DNA of 64,000 nt from CAWIHA01 sp963835855 (GTDB lineage: Bacteria; Acidobacteriota; Terriglobia; Bryobacterales; Bryobacteraceae). Under the pieces are notes generated by a model. It was given only the letters and a program-made list of their open reading frames with translations, ran no database searches and was not told where the DNA came from. The stretch covers positions 5,536 to 69,535 of the forward strand of contig CAWIHA010000040.1 of the NCBI GenBank assembly GCA_963835855.1, given 5' to 3'. Position numbers and translations under genes: made by a program. Shown one piece after another: positions 1-9,181 of this stretch; position 1 is the first letter of the stretch, and every line of letters starts with the position of its first letter.

Positions 1-492
1 GGGTTTCCCGTGACCGTGGGCACTCAGTTAGTGATTCCCGTCGGCACGTACGTGGAGGGCGTCATTGATAAAGTGACGAAAAAAGGCCGGCCGGACGCCG
101 GTCTGCAAATGCACTTCACTCGCATGCTATTCCCCAGCGGTTATGGCGTGGCCATTGACGGCGCCAACACGCAGGGCAAGGTCCTCCGTCCCGAGCCGAA
201 TTCCACGGAAATCGCCGCGCTCCCAAGCGTGAGCGGAGCAAACTACGCGCTGCCCTCACAATCGACACCGGCGTTAACCCCACCGCCCCACGTGGGGCCC
301 AGTACTGGAGAAATAGTTGGAATCGCCGTTGCAAGTGCCGTTCCCGTTGTGGCTATCCTATTGTGGCATCGCGGTAGAGGCGATCGCGTGATTTTTGACA
401 CCGGCTGGCAGTTCGAGATGGTTCTGCAAAGCCCGCTCACGCTCGACGCAGCGAGCGTTGCCGCGGCTGTCGCTGCTCCCAGCGCACAGTAA
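1..492 (+). CDS. VirB10/TrbI-like envelope protein, left-truncated
   Basis: The frame is open from the first base of the window, so the N-terminus is missing; the first in-frame start seen is a GTG at 10. The first half, with an 'IPVGTYVEGVIDKV' stretch followed by 'FTRMLFPSGYGVAIDG', has the pattern of VirB10/TrbI-type and related acidobacterial envelope proteins. In these an 'IPxGT' strand precedes a 'xxFPxG' strand. A hydrophobic Gly/Ala-rich stretch follows (about residues 101-118, 'IVGIAVASAVPVVAILLW'). The tail 'WQFEMVLQSPLTLD' resembles the second beta unit of such proteins. There is no conjugation gene nearby, so a generic envelope role is more likely than type IV secretion. The family call is by eye and is uncertain. 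Confidence 0.55.
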   Translation, partial: GFPVTVGTQLVIPVGTYVEGVIDKVTKKGRPDAGLQMHFTRMLFPSGYGVAIDGANTQGKVLRPEPNSTEIAALPSVSGANYALPSQSTPALTPPPHVGPSTGEIVGIAVASAVPVVAILLWHRGRGDRVIFDTGWQFEMVLQSPLTLDAASVAAAVAAPSAQ

Positions 493-659
493 TTGGCGGG
501 CCGCCCATCCTCGCTGCGGTGAAGACCGGGGAGTCCTAGGTTCTTGACATTCCCCAGTGTTCCATGTTTGGCACGATTAGCAAGGGTGCCGGTATTGGCG
601 ACAGCAGTGACCACCGGTTTGGGGTTCCAACCCCACCATGTTATGTACGCCGCACTACG

Positions 660-2720
660 CTAGCGGTCAAGCCCCTCCGCCTCCAAGCTCACCAAGTGTT
701 GTCCCCGAGGCAGCAATATCACGTACCGCCCCCGGTCCGTCGCTATTGCGTCAAGCGGCGCCGGCGCGCCGTCGATCTCCTGCCGCACCGGGGGCTGGTC
801 CAGGATCGCGATGGCGCGGGATGCGCTTTGATACGCGAACTCGAGCCGGTTTCGGGCGACGGATGCGCTGTTCAACTCTCCATTGAAATCGAGCAGGCGG
901 ACCGGCGGCTGTTCGGAGGCGCTCTGGATGGAGTGAGCGCCCGGCGGCAACCACACGGTCTCTTCATCGGCGGCTGGCCAGAGGCGGCCATCCACGCGCG
1001 CCGCTCCCTTCCAGCGAACGCCGGCCCCATGCGGGGATTCGATCACGAGGACGCCGCCGCTGCGCTCGACGCGGCTGACAGCGGCGCCGGCGGAGGCAAT
1101 GTGCGGCCAATCCTGCGGCAGGATCGAGTTCTCGAAGTAGAGCGCAACGCGCGCGAACGACTCGGAGGCGAGCCGGACCAGTTGGAACAGTTCGACTCCG
1201 GTTTGTTGTTTTGTCGGGTACACGTCCTGGTAGCGCTCGACTACGTTGATGTCGATGGCGAGCCTGTGGGGACGCTGCGTGAGCGGCTGGTAGCGCTTTG
1301 CGATCTCAGGATACCTTTGGGGGCCGAGATTCCAGACGGTGGCCGGGTCTTCGACCATGAATGTGACGTCGTGCTGCTCGGCAAGAGGCAAAGCCGCGGC
1401 GGCGTCCGCGCCGATCAGGTCCCGCATGCCGGTGTCGAACCGGTCGTCAACGTGCGTCAGCACAAGATCGAGGTCCGGCTTATCGCGGCGGACGGTCTCG
1501 AGCTCTTCGATCCACTCGGTTTCGATGCGCCGCGCCAGCGACGCCCGGTAGTCGAGAAACTGGCGCAAGCGATTCGCGTCCGAGCCGCCCGGTTTGAAGA
1601 GATCGAGCGGATCGAAACCGTGCGCGGCGCGGAATTCCCGCCGCACATCGTCGTTCATCGGCGTGAAGCGCGAGGGGTTTGCAGCGCCTTCGAGCGATTC
1701 GAAGTAGAGCTCGGCGAGGTTGACGCCATCCCAATCGAAGCCCGCCAGGAGCTGCCGCATGCCGGCCGAGGCGGCATGGAAGCAGTCGCGATTCACCAGA
1801 TTCATCAGCCTGCGCCAGTCCAGGTGGGCATCCTGGAGCGTCGCGGTCTTCTCGCGCCACCCGGCGTGGGCCTCCCAGAATTTCTCGCTCACGTGCGGCA
1901 GCTCGAGCCAGGCGTAAACAAGGATGCCGTGCCGATGGCACGCCGCGATCAGTTCGGCGAGGCGCCGGTCACGTTCTTCATCCCGGTCGTAATAGTGCCA
2001 GGCAGCGACGTGCAGCGCCGCGATGCCGGCGGTTCGCCAGCGCCGGGCGAAATATTCGAGATCGACGCGCGCTCGGTATGCCGGATCGAAAAACGCCCAC
2101 AGGCGCCGCGACCGGAACGGCGGCTGGCAGCCGAGGTCCACGAGCGCGTGCATCAGGTACGGAAACCGCTCGTATCCGTGCTCGCCCGGAGGAGCGGCGA
2201 CCCACAACACGCCTCCTGCGCCGCGCTCGAAACCTGCCAGGAGCGGCGCCTTGCTGAAGCGCTCGCGGGCGAAGACACGCGCTTCGGTGGGGACTTCGAA
2301 GACCGGCATCTCGAGCGCCTGCTCCCAAATGATGCGGAGCTGCGGCTGGCGTAAGTCCTCTACGCTCCGCACGCGCACGCGGTCCTTTGTGGTACGGAAA
2401 CCGAGGGCGCTCGCAACCGCCGACTGCCCTTCAACGACGAGGAACGCACCCGCTTGGGCGCGCGCCAGCCACGTCTCCGGCGGACCGGCTGCCCCTTCGC
2501 GAAGAACGAAGATGGCCGTGTCGCCGCCGGCAGCCTGCCTCTTGAATCCGAGCGACGACAGCACTTCCGGCCAGCTGCCCGGGTCGCCGCCGGCGATACG
2601 GAAGAAGATGCCGTGCGCGGAGGCAGGGGCAAGAGCTAGCGACGCGGCGGCGATCAAAAGCCTGAACGCGCGCCGCGCCGCCAACCTACTGCCGCGGGGA
2701 GAATCAACGGCTGAGCGCAT
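660..2720 (-). CDS. Exported TIM-barrel glycosidase-like protein
   Basis: The protein is about 686 aa. The ATG at 2720 was chosen because a signal peptide follows directly ('RRAFRLLIAAASLALAPASA'); the frame is open a further 150 bases upstream but that part does not look coding. The start overlaps the end of the upstream TPR gene by 17 bases, so the two are probably translationally coupled. The middle of the protein ('ALHVAAWHYYDRDEER', 'RHGILVYAWLELPHVS', 'DWDGVNLAELYFES', 'DLVLTHVDDRFD') has the strand pattern of a (beta/alpha)8 glycoside-hydrolase-like barrel, as in DUF187/PelA/PgaB-type domains. Pairing with a TPR/beta-barrel outer-membrane protein suggests trimming or modification of an exported polysaccharide in the periplasm. 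That role is inference; no catalytic residue can be assigned with certainty. Confidence 0.6.
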   Translation of the reverse strand: MRSAVDSPRGSRLAARRAFRLLIAAASLALAPASAHGIFFRIAGGDPGSWPEVLSSLGFKRQAAGGDTAIFVLREGAAGPPETWLARAQAGAFLVVEGQSAVASALGFRTTKDRVRVRSVEDLRQPQLRIIWEQALEMPVFEVPTEARVFARERFSKAPLLAGFERGAGGVLWVAAPPGEHGYERFPYLMHALVDLGCQPPFRSRRLWAFFDPAYRARVDLEYFARRWRTAGIAALHVAAWHYYDRDEERDRRLAELIAACHRHGILVYAWLELPHVSEKFWEAHAGWREKTATLQDAHLDWRRLMNLVNRDCFHAASAGMRQLLAGFDWDGVNLAELYFESLEGAANPSRFTPMNDDVRREFRAAHGFDPLDLFKPGGSDANRLRQFLDYRASLARRIETEWIEELETVRRDKPDLDLVLTHVDDRFDTGMRDLIGADAAAALPLAEQHDVTFMVEDPATVWNLGPQRYPEIAKRYQPLTQRPHRLAIDINVVERYQDVYPTKQQTGVELFQLVRLASESFARVALYFENSILPQDWPHIASAGAAVSRVERSGGVLVIESPHGAGVRWKGAARVDGRLWPAADEETVWLPPGAHSIQSASEQPPVRLLDFNGELNSASVARNRLEFAYQSASRAIAILDQPPVRQEIDGAPAPLDAIATDRGRYVILLPRGQHLVSLEAEGLDR

Positions 2721-4725
2721 ACCAAAAGCCTGCACGGACATCGAAAAAATTCGGCCGCCGTGGATTGTCCTGGTTGAGCGTGTACGCGCCGCGCAGCGCG
2801 TCAACCGAAAACACGACCGACTGCGGCATGAAGCCGGTGCGAAACCGCAGGCCCGGCCCCAACTCGACAAAATTGGCCCAATATTGCCGCTTCACGTCGC
2901 CGGTGAAGTTTCCATTCACGTACACTTGCGAGCGGACGCCGTGGAACTCCCGCAGCGTGTAACCGGCACGGTTTTGCGAATAGATGAGGAAATCGTTATC
3001 GAAGCGGCTGATGAACACACCATCCTCGTGAGTCTCGGCGAACCGGCCGGGTGTCGTGGAGCCGAACAGCCGCCCGGCGCCGCGGCCGTACGCCGCCCCG
3101 CCGCGGTAGTCAGGCAGCATGCGCCCTTGGCTCGTCGAGCTGAGATAGCTGATAGCCTGCCCCGCTTCGCCCCATAGCGTGACGCCGTGCCAGGAGCGGC
3201 TCGCTGCGCCCACCGCCAGGATAAACGAGCTCTCGGAAAGATACTGCGGCGGGGCTTCGCCCGTCGCGCCACGCGTATCGCCGATGAAGCGCATCGAGAG
3301 ATACGGCCGGAAGGGCAGGCTGCCAATGCGGACTTCGGTCTTCACCTGGCCATAGGAAAACGTATCGCTCCAGCGCGTGGAATAGAACGGCAACACCCAG
3401 GCGGTCGTTCGGAAGCGCTTGAAGTCGGGCCGCAGATTGCGGTAGGCCTTATCGGCTTCCTGCGCGATCGCGGCATCCGGGCTCCGGCGGGCCAGATCGA
3501 ACCAGCGCATCGCGAGCTCGTCCTGGTGTAGCAGGTTGTATGTCCAGCCCAGCTTGAGCATCACCGGGAAATCCAGGGGGTCCGCTTCGTACGCCGCCTG
3601 GAAGTACCTCAGCGCGTCCTTCAGGTATCCCGCGCGGAAGCTCCGCTCTGCCATCTCCTTTGCATCAACCGCCGCGCCGGTGTGACCATCCGCCGATGGC
3701 GGGCGCGGCCGGAGATCGGGGGGCAGTCCGAGGGCGGCGCGCACACGCGCTGCCAGCTCTGAGTCGCCAGATTTCATTGCGCGCTCGAGCAAAGGCATGG
3801 CGCCGGCCTTATCCTGGCGAGCCAGCCGGAGAAGCCCGAGTTGCGCGGCCGAGAGGTCGTCTTCGGGAGCAGTCTGGGTGATTCTTTCGAACTCGGCCTC
3901 CGCCTCGGCCGCGCGTCCCATCTGGAGCAGCAGGTAGGCGAGATCGCGCCGCAGCTCGGTGTTGCCGGGATCGAGTTCGAGCGCCTGCCGGAACTCTGCG
4001 ACATACGGATAGTGCGAGGGCAGAAGCTCTCGCGCTTCCTCGGCGACGCGCGCCGGCGACCCGCGTGAGGCGGCCAGCAATGCGGTGTTCGCCTGCTCGA
4101 TGTGACCGCCCACTTTCCACACGCGCCCCAGGTCCAACAGTAATGAGCGCTCGGCGGGGCGGATCTGCCAGGCCTTCCGGTAGTGCTCGGCCGCAACGTC
4201 GAGCATATCGCGCTGCTCGGCAAGCCGTGCCAGCTCGCGCTGCGCGCTGAAATCCCCGGGGGATTGCGCGACCGCCTCGGACCATCGCGCCAGGTCCTCT
4301 GCAAGCGGCCGGTCGATATTCTGAAATGCCTGCTCGGCGGTGGTGCGCGCTTGCGGGTCCGCCGATTTGCGGAGGCGGTCGAAGATCCTGCGCGCTTCGG
4401 CCGTTCGCCGCGTGTCGTTGCACAGGAAAGCGTATTCGAGAGCCGAGCGGGTATCCGCGGGGTCCAGACGCATCGCTTCGCCGAACTCGTCGCGCGCGGC
4501 TTCGATATCGCCCACCTTCAAATATGTGTAGGCCAGGTCCTTCCGAAGTGCGGCGCGGTCTGGCGCCGCGTCGATCGCGGCCCTGAAGCGAAGGATGGCC
4601 CGGTCGTAATCCCTGGCGCGCAGCGCTTCATAGGCGAGACTTGCGAAATCGGGCGTCTGCGCTAGGCACACACTGCACACCAGCACCCCGAACCAACCAT
4701 GCGCCACACAATGTAGTGCGGCCAA
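2704..4725 (-). CDS. TPR protein with C-terminal outer-membrane beta-barrel (NfrA/PgaA-like)
   Basis: The protein is 673 aa with a short signal peptide ('GWFGVLVCSVCLAQ'). About residues 25-420 are tetratricopeptide repeats ('DYDRAILRFRAAIDAAPD', 'DIEAARDEFGEAMRLDP', 'DALRYFQAAYEADPLD'). The last 240 residues are rich in alternating aromatic and polar strands and end in 'GFWYALSR', as expected of an outer-membrane barrel. This layout (periplasmic TPR superhelix plus barrel) is that of NfrA, BcsC, PelB and PgaA, and the C-terminal part looks closest to the NfrA C-terminal domain. It is the first gene of a two-gene operon with the glycosidase-like gene. A glycan export or outer-membrane glycan-handling role is inferred; no polysaccharide synthase lies in view. 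Confidence 0.65.
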   Translation of the reverse strand: MAALHCVAHGWFGVLVCSVCLAQTPDFASLAYEALRARDYDRAILRFRAAIDAAPDRAALRKDLAYTYLKVGDIEAARDEFGEAMRLDPADTRSALEYAFLCNDTRRTAEARRIFDRLRKSADPQARTTAEQAFQNIDRPLAEDLARWSEAVAQSPGDFSAQRELARLAEQRDMLDVAAEHYRKAWQIRPAERSLLLDLGRVWKVGGHIEQANTALLAASRGSPARVAEEARELLPSHYPYVAEFRQALELDPGNTELRRDLAYLLLQMGRAAEAEAEFERITQTAPEDDLSAAQLGLLRLARQDKAGAMPLLERAMKSGDSELAARVRAALGLPPDLRPRPPSADGHTGAAVDAKEMAERSFRAGYLKDALRYFQAAYEADPLDFPVMLKLGWTYNLLHQDELAMRWFDLARRSPDAAIAQEADKAYRNLRPDFKRFRTTAWVLPFYSTRWSDTFSYGQVKTEVRIGSLPFRPYLSMRFIGDTRGATGEAPPQYLSESSFILAVGAASRSWHGVTLWGEAGQAISYLSSTSQGRMLPDYRGGAAYGRGAGRLFGSTTPGRFAETHEDGVFISRFDNDFLIYSQNRAGYTLREFHGVRSQVYVNGNFTGDVKRQYWANFVELGPGLRFRTGFMPQSVVFSVDALRGAYTLNQDNPRRPNFFDVRAGFWYALSR

Positions 4726-4834
4726 GAAGCGAAATTCGCGCCGGTTTTTGCGCAGCGGCCAGGAGCGGCGCAGGCAGCCGGAGCGGTGCTGATGCTCCTC
4801 GGCGCAATCGTCCCTCTATTCTGCACCGGCTCTT

Positions 4835-4853
4835 CCATACGCGAAGTGTATGG
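4835..4853. promoter_or_regulatory. Inverted repeat, possible operator upstream of gcdH
   Basis: CCATAC and GTATGG form perfect 6-bp arms around a 7-base centre. The site lies in the 228-bp divergent gap between the TPR gene and the acyl-CoA dehydrogenase, about 100 bp upstream of the latter. Its size and spacing suit a dimeric TetR- or GntR-type regulator. No regulator gene is adjacent, so the assignment is speculative. Confidence 0.25.
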
Positions 4854-4953
4854 ATGGGGCGGTCGAACGGTGCGGAGTTCGGGAGCGGCTGAGGATTTAC
4901 CGTTCCAGGAGTGGCTTGAAACCGCGGCTCACCAGAGGCACTAAGATGAGACC

Positions 4954-6123
4954 ATGGAACCTTTCCGGAGCGTCGATTTTCTTCTCATCGATTCGCTGTT
5001 CAACGAGCGGGAACTGCTGGTGCGGCAGACTGCGCGCCGGTTTGTGGACGAGCGCGTGTTGCCAATCATCCGGGACTGCTTCCGGGAAGCGAGGTTTCCC
5101 GCCGAACTGATCCCCGAGTTGGGGCGGCTCGGTTTTCTGGGGGCGAATCTCGAAGGCTATGGCTGCGCGGAGATGAGCAACGTCGAACATGGGCTCATCA
5201 TGCAGGAGCTGGAGCGCGGCGACTCGGGCCTGCGCAGCTTCGTCTCCGTCCAGGGCGCGCTGGCGATGTATCCTATCCTGACCTTCGGTTCTGAGGAGCA
5301 GAAGCAGCAGTGGGTTTCGCGGCTCCAATGCGGCGAGGCGGTGGGCTGCTTCGGCCTGACCGAGCCGGATTTCGGCTCGAATCCCGGCGGCATGAGGACA
5401 CGCGCGCGGCGCGAAGGCGATTACTGGGTGCTGGACGGCGAGAAGACCTGGATCACAAACGGCAGCGCGGCGGAGGTGGCGGTGGTTTGGGCGCGCACCG
5501 GCGACGGCATCCGTGGGTTCCTCGTCGAGCGTGGCACGCCCGGATACACGGCCTCAGACATCCACGGCAAGTGGTCGATGCGCGCGTCGGTGACCTCCAG
5601 CCTCTCGTTTTCCAATTGCCGCATTCCGGCCGCGAACATTCTGCCGGGCAGCCGCGGCCTCAAGAGCGCTTTGATGTGCCTCACGCAGGCGCGCTACGGC
5701 ATCGGATGGGGCGCGATAGGCGCGGCCATGGATTGCTACGACACGGCCCGCCGTTACACGCTGGTGCGCAAGCAATTCGGCGGCCGCCCCATCGCGTCGC
5801 ACCAGCTCGTCCAGGAGAAGCTGGCCTGGATGATCACCGAGATCACGAAAGCGCAGCTACTGGCGATCCACGTAGGCAGGCTGAAAGATCAGGGAAAGGC
5901 CGATGCGGCGCACATTTCGATGCTCAAGCGGAATAACGTTTCGATCGCGCTCGAGTGCGCCCGGCTGAGCCGCGACCTGCTCGGCGCCAACGGGATCACC
6001 GACGAGTACCCGGTCATGCGGCACATGTGCAATCTCGAAACGTTGAAGACCTACGAGGGCACCGATCACATCCATGCTTTGATCATCGGGGAGCGGGTCA
6101 CGGGGATTCCGGCTTACAAGTAG
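4954..6123 (+). CDS. gcdH: Glutaryl-CoA dehydrogenase-like acyl-CoA dehydrogenase
   Basis: The protein is 389 aa, the normal length. It converts glutaryl-CoA to crotonyl-CoA and CO2 with FAD in lysine/tryptophan and aromatic degradation. The N-terminal 'RGDSGLRSFVSVQGAL' and the FAD-binding 'CFGLTEPDFGSNPGGM' and 'GEKTWITNGSAAEVAVVWA' follow the glutaryl-CoA dehydrogenase branch. The C-terminal 'LKTYEGTDHIHALIIGERVTGI' carries the catalytic Glu at about residue 368, the position used by this subfamily. It stands alone and is transcribed away from the glycan pair. No electron-transfer flavoprotein genes are nearby. The subfamily call is firm; the exact physiological substrate is not shown by the sequence. 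Confidence 0.85.
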   Translation: MEPFRSVDFLLIDSLFNERELLVRQTARRFVDERVLPIIRDCFREARFPAELIPELGRLGFLGANLEGYGCAEMSNVEHGLIMQELERGDSGLRSFVSVQGALAMYPILTFGSEEQKQQWVSRLQCGEAVGCFGLTEPDFGSNPGGMRTRARREGDYWVLDGEKTWITNGSAAEVAVVWARTGDGIRGFLVERGTPGYTASDIHGKWSMRASVTSSLSFSNCRIPAANILPGSRGLKSALMCLTQARYGIGWGAIGAAMDCYDTARRYTLVRKQFGGRPIASHQLVQEKLAWMITEITKAQLLAIHVGRLKDQGKADAAHISMLKRNNVSIALECARLSRDLLGANGITDEYPVMRHMCNLETLKTYEGTDHIHALIIGERVTGIPAYK

Positions 6124-6193
6124 GAGTCGCGGCGCCAGCCGCCAGTTCGGTTACAAAAAGAGCCTCTTTCATGCGGTCGGAGAACTAGGCATG

Positions 6194-6613
6194 TCAACTA
6201 AAAAGTCCGTGAGAGCCTTGGGTCCGAAACTCGTAGCGCTCAATCACGATTGCGGCTCTACCGTCTTCGCTGCGCACCACGCGCCCCGTAGTCACCAGCT
6301 TGAGGGCGCAACGGTTGTCCAGGTAGGCCGGCCAATTCACGGCCAGTTCCAGCCGCTCACCGGGATGCAGCGCACGTTGGGTGGTGAAGAGCACGCCATT
6401 CGAGCTCATGTTGACGGTTCTTCCGCTGCCAACCTCGATCGTGTTGCGGTTGAAAATCTTGTAGCGGACCTCTTGCTCGATTGGGAATCGCACAGCCGTC
6501 CGGCGGTCCGCGGTATCCGTTTCTGTTGCCATGATAGCCTCGATCACCCGTCGCTCTTTGCCAGAGAAGAACTCTGGAAACCCGTTTGTGCCCGCGCTAA
6601 ATGCCGTCGTCAT
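6194..6613 (-). CDS. PilZ domain protein (predicted c-di-GMP binding)
   Basis: This is a stand-alone PilZ domain. It has the RxxxR motif ('RTAVR') followed about 30 residues later by NxSxxG ('NMSSNG'), the two halves of the c-di-GMP binding site. Two starts are plausible. The ATG at 6613 has GAGG four bases upstream and gives 139 aa. The ATG at 6532 has GAGG five bases upstream and gives 112 aa starting just before the domain. The extra N-terminal residues do not resemble PilZ, so the shorter form may be the real one. The protein probably transmits c-di-GMP levels to motility, adhesion or polysaccharide functions; the partner is unknown. Confidence 0.8.
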   Translation of the reverse strand: MTTAFSAGTNGFPEFFSGKERRVIEAIMATETDTADRRTAVRFPIEQEVRYKIFNRNTIEVGSGRTVNMSSNGVLFTTQRALHPGERLELAVNWPAYLDNRCALKLVTTGRVVRSEDGRAAIVIERYEFRTQGSHGLFS

Positions 6614-7047
6614 TTAACCTCAACTCGTCACCTTAATCAAACACCCGTTTGCTCCTGGCCACCTATAGACGAATGGGTTCAATTTCAGGCTGGCACCATG
6701 GTACCAATATGGGAGCCCGGTACCGAGAGTGCTGCCGGGTACTACCACGCTTGCCTGGTGGGCAGCCGCCCAGCGTTTTGCCAATATCATGCACTCACAT
6801 GAATGAAACGGAAGAACTGCGAGGTCCGGGCCGGAGCAGACGAAGCAGGGCGATCGAAAAAAGAGTTTTTCAGCGGCTTCTTCAACGTGCCACGCCGGCA
6901 TTCGCGCCAACGTTTGGGCGCATCTGGCCGCACGCATGAACAGGTGACGTACCGCGGCGCTTTCGCCACAGGAGCGAACAGGCCCTCTGGCGCCAAGCCG
7001 GGGCCAATGAATGGTGGAATGGGCTTTGGAGATGCCGTCCTGGAGCG
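6614..7047. other. 434-bp intergenic region without a recognisable gene
   Basis: This gap holds the upstream region of the PilZ gene and the downstream region of rarA. I see no convincing coding frame and no c-di-GMP riboswitch consensus. There are short GGTACC/CCATGG palindromic patches around 6698-6724 and an A-rich stretch at about 6848-6870. No strong terminator hairpin with a T-run was found. Confidence 0.5.
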
Positions 7048-8379
7048 CTACTCCCGCTTACGCGCCTTCCGGATCTCTTCGAGCCGCTCGCCGATCCGTT
7101 TTTCTAAGCCCCGGTTCGTTGGTGCATAAAACCGCGTGCCCGCAAGCGCGGGGGGCAGGCATTCCATGAGCGTGATCGCATCATCGAACTCATGTGCGTG
7201 CTGATAGCCGTGGCCATAACCCCACTCTTTCATCGAACGGGTCACGGGGTTGCGCAAGTGCAGCGGCACGGGCTCCGCCATCGCGTTCTCGACGGTTTCG
7301 CGCGCGCGGTTCAGGGCTTGGTAGGCGGCATCGGATTTCGGCGCCAGCGCCAGGTAGATGGCCGCCTGCGCCAGTGCCTGGTCGCCTTCCGGTATCCCAA
7401 GGAAGTGCACCGCCTGCATCGCTGCCACGGCCTGTTCGAGCGCGCGCGGGTCGGCGAGGCCGATGTCCTCGATCGCCATGCGGATCAGCCGGCGTGCGAT
7501 ATACAAGCGGTCCTCGCCGCCCTCGATCATCCTGGCCAGCCAGTAGAGCGAAGCATCGGCATCGCTCGAACGGACGGATTTGTGCAAGGCCGAGATCAGG
7601 TTGTAGTGCTCTTCGCCGGCTTTATCGTAAAGCAGCACCTTGCGCTGGATGGCGCCTTCGACCGCCTCGCGCGTGAGCGCCTTGCCGCCGGAAGCGGCCA
7701 CCGCCGCCTCCAGCGTGTTGTAAGCAGCCCGTGCATCGCCGTTCGCGAAGATCGCGATCTGCTCAAGCAGATCTCCGGGCGCTGCGAGGTCGAGATCGCC
7801 CAGGCCGCGGTCGCGGTCAGCCAGCGCGCGCTTGAGCAGAATGACAATTTCCTCGACCGTCAACTCGCGGAGCGCGTACACTTTCGAGCGCGACAGGAGC
7901 GCCGAAATGATTTCAAACGACGGGTTCTCGGTGGTAGCGCCGATCAGCGTGACGTCACCGCGCTCGACGTAGGGCAGAAACGCATCCTGCTGGGCTTTGT
8001 TGAACCGATGGATCTCGTCAATGAACAGAAGCGTGCGGCGCCCGAGCCGCCGGTTGCGCTCCGCTGCCACCATCACAGCCTTGACTTCTTTGATCCCGCT
8101 CAGCACGGCGCTGAACGGCACGAAATCCGCGTGCGTGAGGCGCGCAATCAGCCGCGCCAGCGTCGTCTTGCCCACTCCCGGAGGCCCCCACAGGATGATG
8201 GAACCCATGTCGCCGCGCTCGACTTGGGCGCGCAGAGGCTTGCCGAGTCCAATGATGTGCTCCTGGCCGGCAAAATCCTCCCAGCGGTCCGGGCGCATGC
8301 GGTCGGCGAGCGGCCGTGACTTGTCCAGCGCGCGTTCCGGCTGGCCGGCATCCGGCGGGGTGGTATCGAACAGGCTCAT
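7048..8379 (-). CDS. rarA: Replication-associated recombination protein A (RarA/MgsA AAA+ ATPase)
   Basis: The start is the ATG at 8379, preceded by GGCGAG. This gives 443 aa beginning 'MSLFD' and sits one base after the stop of the upstream methyltransferase gene. Walker A is 'GPPGVGKTT' at residues 65-73 and Walker B is 'LLFIDEIHRFNK'; sensor 1 is 'IGATTENPS'. The C-terminal half has the RarA-type lid and tetramerisation region ('SALHKSVRSSDADASLYWLARM', 'EWGYGHGYQHAHEF'). RarA acts at stalled replication forks with single-stranded-DNA-binding protein. The family assignment is firm. Confidence 0.93.
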   Translation of the reverse strand: MSLFDTTPPDAGQPERALDKSRPLADRMRPDRWEDFAGQEHIIGLGKPLRAQVERGDMGSIILWGPPGVGKTTLARLIARLTHADFVPFSAVLSGIKEVKAVMVAAERNRRLGRRTLLFIDEIHRFNKAQQDAFLPYVERGDVTLIGATTENPSFEIISALLSRSKVYALRELTVEEIVILLKRALADRDRGLGDLDLAAPGDLLEQIAIFANGDARAAYNTLEAAVAASGGKALTREAVEGAIQRKVLLYDKAGEEHYNLISALHKSVRSSDADASLYWLARMIEGGEDRLYIARRLIRMAIEDIGLADPRALEQAVAAMQAVHFLGIPEGDQALAQAAIYLALAPKSDAAYQALNRARETVENAMAEPVPLHLRNPVTRSMKEWGYGHGYQHAHEFDDAITLMECLPPALAGTRFYAPTNRGLEKRIGERLEEIRKARKRE

Positions 8380-8380
8380 C

Positions 8381-9181
8381 TTACTCGCCTTTCCGCATCC
8401 TTTGCCGCCGCGCCTCATAGAGCAGGATGCCAGCGGCCATTGCGGCGTTCAGCGACTCGATACCGGCCATCGGTATCCGCAGACCGGCCGCGCCGCGCCG
8501 CAGTTCCTCGCCGACGCCGCGCCCCTCGCTGCCGATGACGAACGCGCAGGGCCGGCTGAGATCCGCCTCAGCCAGCTCGCGCGCGCCGGACGGCATGGCG
8601 GCGTAAACATCGAGCCCCCGCTCATCGAGCGCCGAGCGCGCCAGCACCGCATCCAAGCCCGAGACCAGCGGCGCCCGAAACAGCGAGCCAGCCGAGGCCC
8701 GCACCGCCTTTGGGTTGTATGGGCTTACGGTCCCCTTCAAGAACATGAGGCCGGTCGCGCCGAACGCCTCGGCCGCGCGTACAATCGCGCCGGCGTTGCC
8801 TGGGTCCTGAACGCCATCAAGCACCACGACGAGCGGCTGCGCACCGAAGAGCTGCTCGAGGTTCCACGTGGGGGGCCTCACGAGCGCGATTACGCCCTGC
8901 GTGGTTTCCGTCGTCGAGATGCTCTCGAACAGCCGGTCCTCGATCACGATAACCCGCGCGCGGGACAGCCGGACTAAACAGCTCGCCACATGCGGGCGGG
9001 CTGACTCAGCCGCGAGCACGGCCTGGACCTCGCACTCGCTGCGCAGGGCTTCTTCGAGCAGGTGAAAGGTTTCGGCGACGCAATAGCCGCCGCGGGTTTG
9101 CGTGCCGCGGGCGATCGCACGCCGCACCTCCTTGAGCAGCGGGTTGGCGGAGCTCGTAAGGACCCCGGCTTTGCTTACCAT
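8381..9181 (-). CDS. SpoU-family RNA 2'-O-ribose methyltransferase
   Basis: The protein is 266 aa. The N-terminal substrate-binding domain ('LTSSANPLLKEVRRA') is followed by the trefoil-knot SPOUT domain. The three SpoU motifs are present: 'VLDGVQDPGNAGAIVRAAEA', 'AFVIGSEGRGV' and 'IPMAGIESLNAAMAAGILLYE'. The enzyme uses S-adenosylmethionine to methylate a ribose in rRNA or tRNA; it resembles the TrmH/RlmB group but the exact target base cannot be read from sequence. It forms an operon with rarA (one-base spacing). Confidence 0.9.
   Translation of the reverse strand: MVSKAGVLTSSANPLLKEVRRAIARGTQTRGGYCVAETFHLLEEALRSECEVQAVLAAESARPHVASCLVRLSRARVIVIEDRLFESISTTETTQGVIALVRPPTWNLEQLFGAQPLVVVLDGVQDPGNAGAIVRAAEAFGATGLMFLKGTVSPYNPKAVRASAGSLFRAPLVSGLDAVLARSALDERGLDVYAAMPSGARELAEADLSRPCAFVIGSEGRGVGEELRRGAAGLRIPMAGIESLNAAMAAGILLYEARRQRMRKGE

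Noticed and set aside
621..634. GGGGTTCCAACCCC palindrome as a terminator between the first gene and the glycosidase-like gene
   Set aside because: The loop would be only two bases, no T-run follows on either strand, and the convergent position alone is weak support.
564..2354. A 596-codon open frame on the plus strand opposite the glycosidase-like gene
   Set aside because: It is antisense to a gene with a signal peptide and a recognisable fold. Its translation is Arg/Ala/Glu-rich without any domain, as expected for the mirror frame of a GC-rich gene.
6614..7047. Possible c-di-GMP riboswitch upstream of the PilZ gene
   Set aside because: No match to the conserved GEMM core or its tetraloop and receptor was found; only short palindromes are present.
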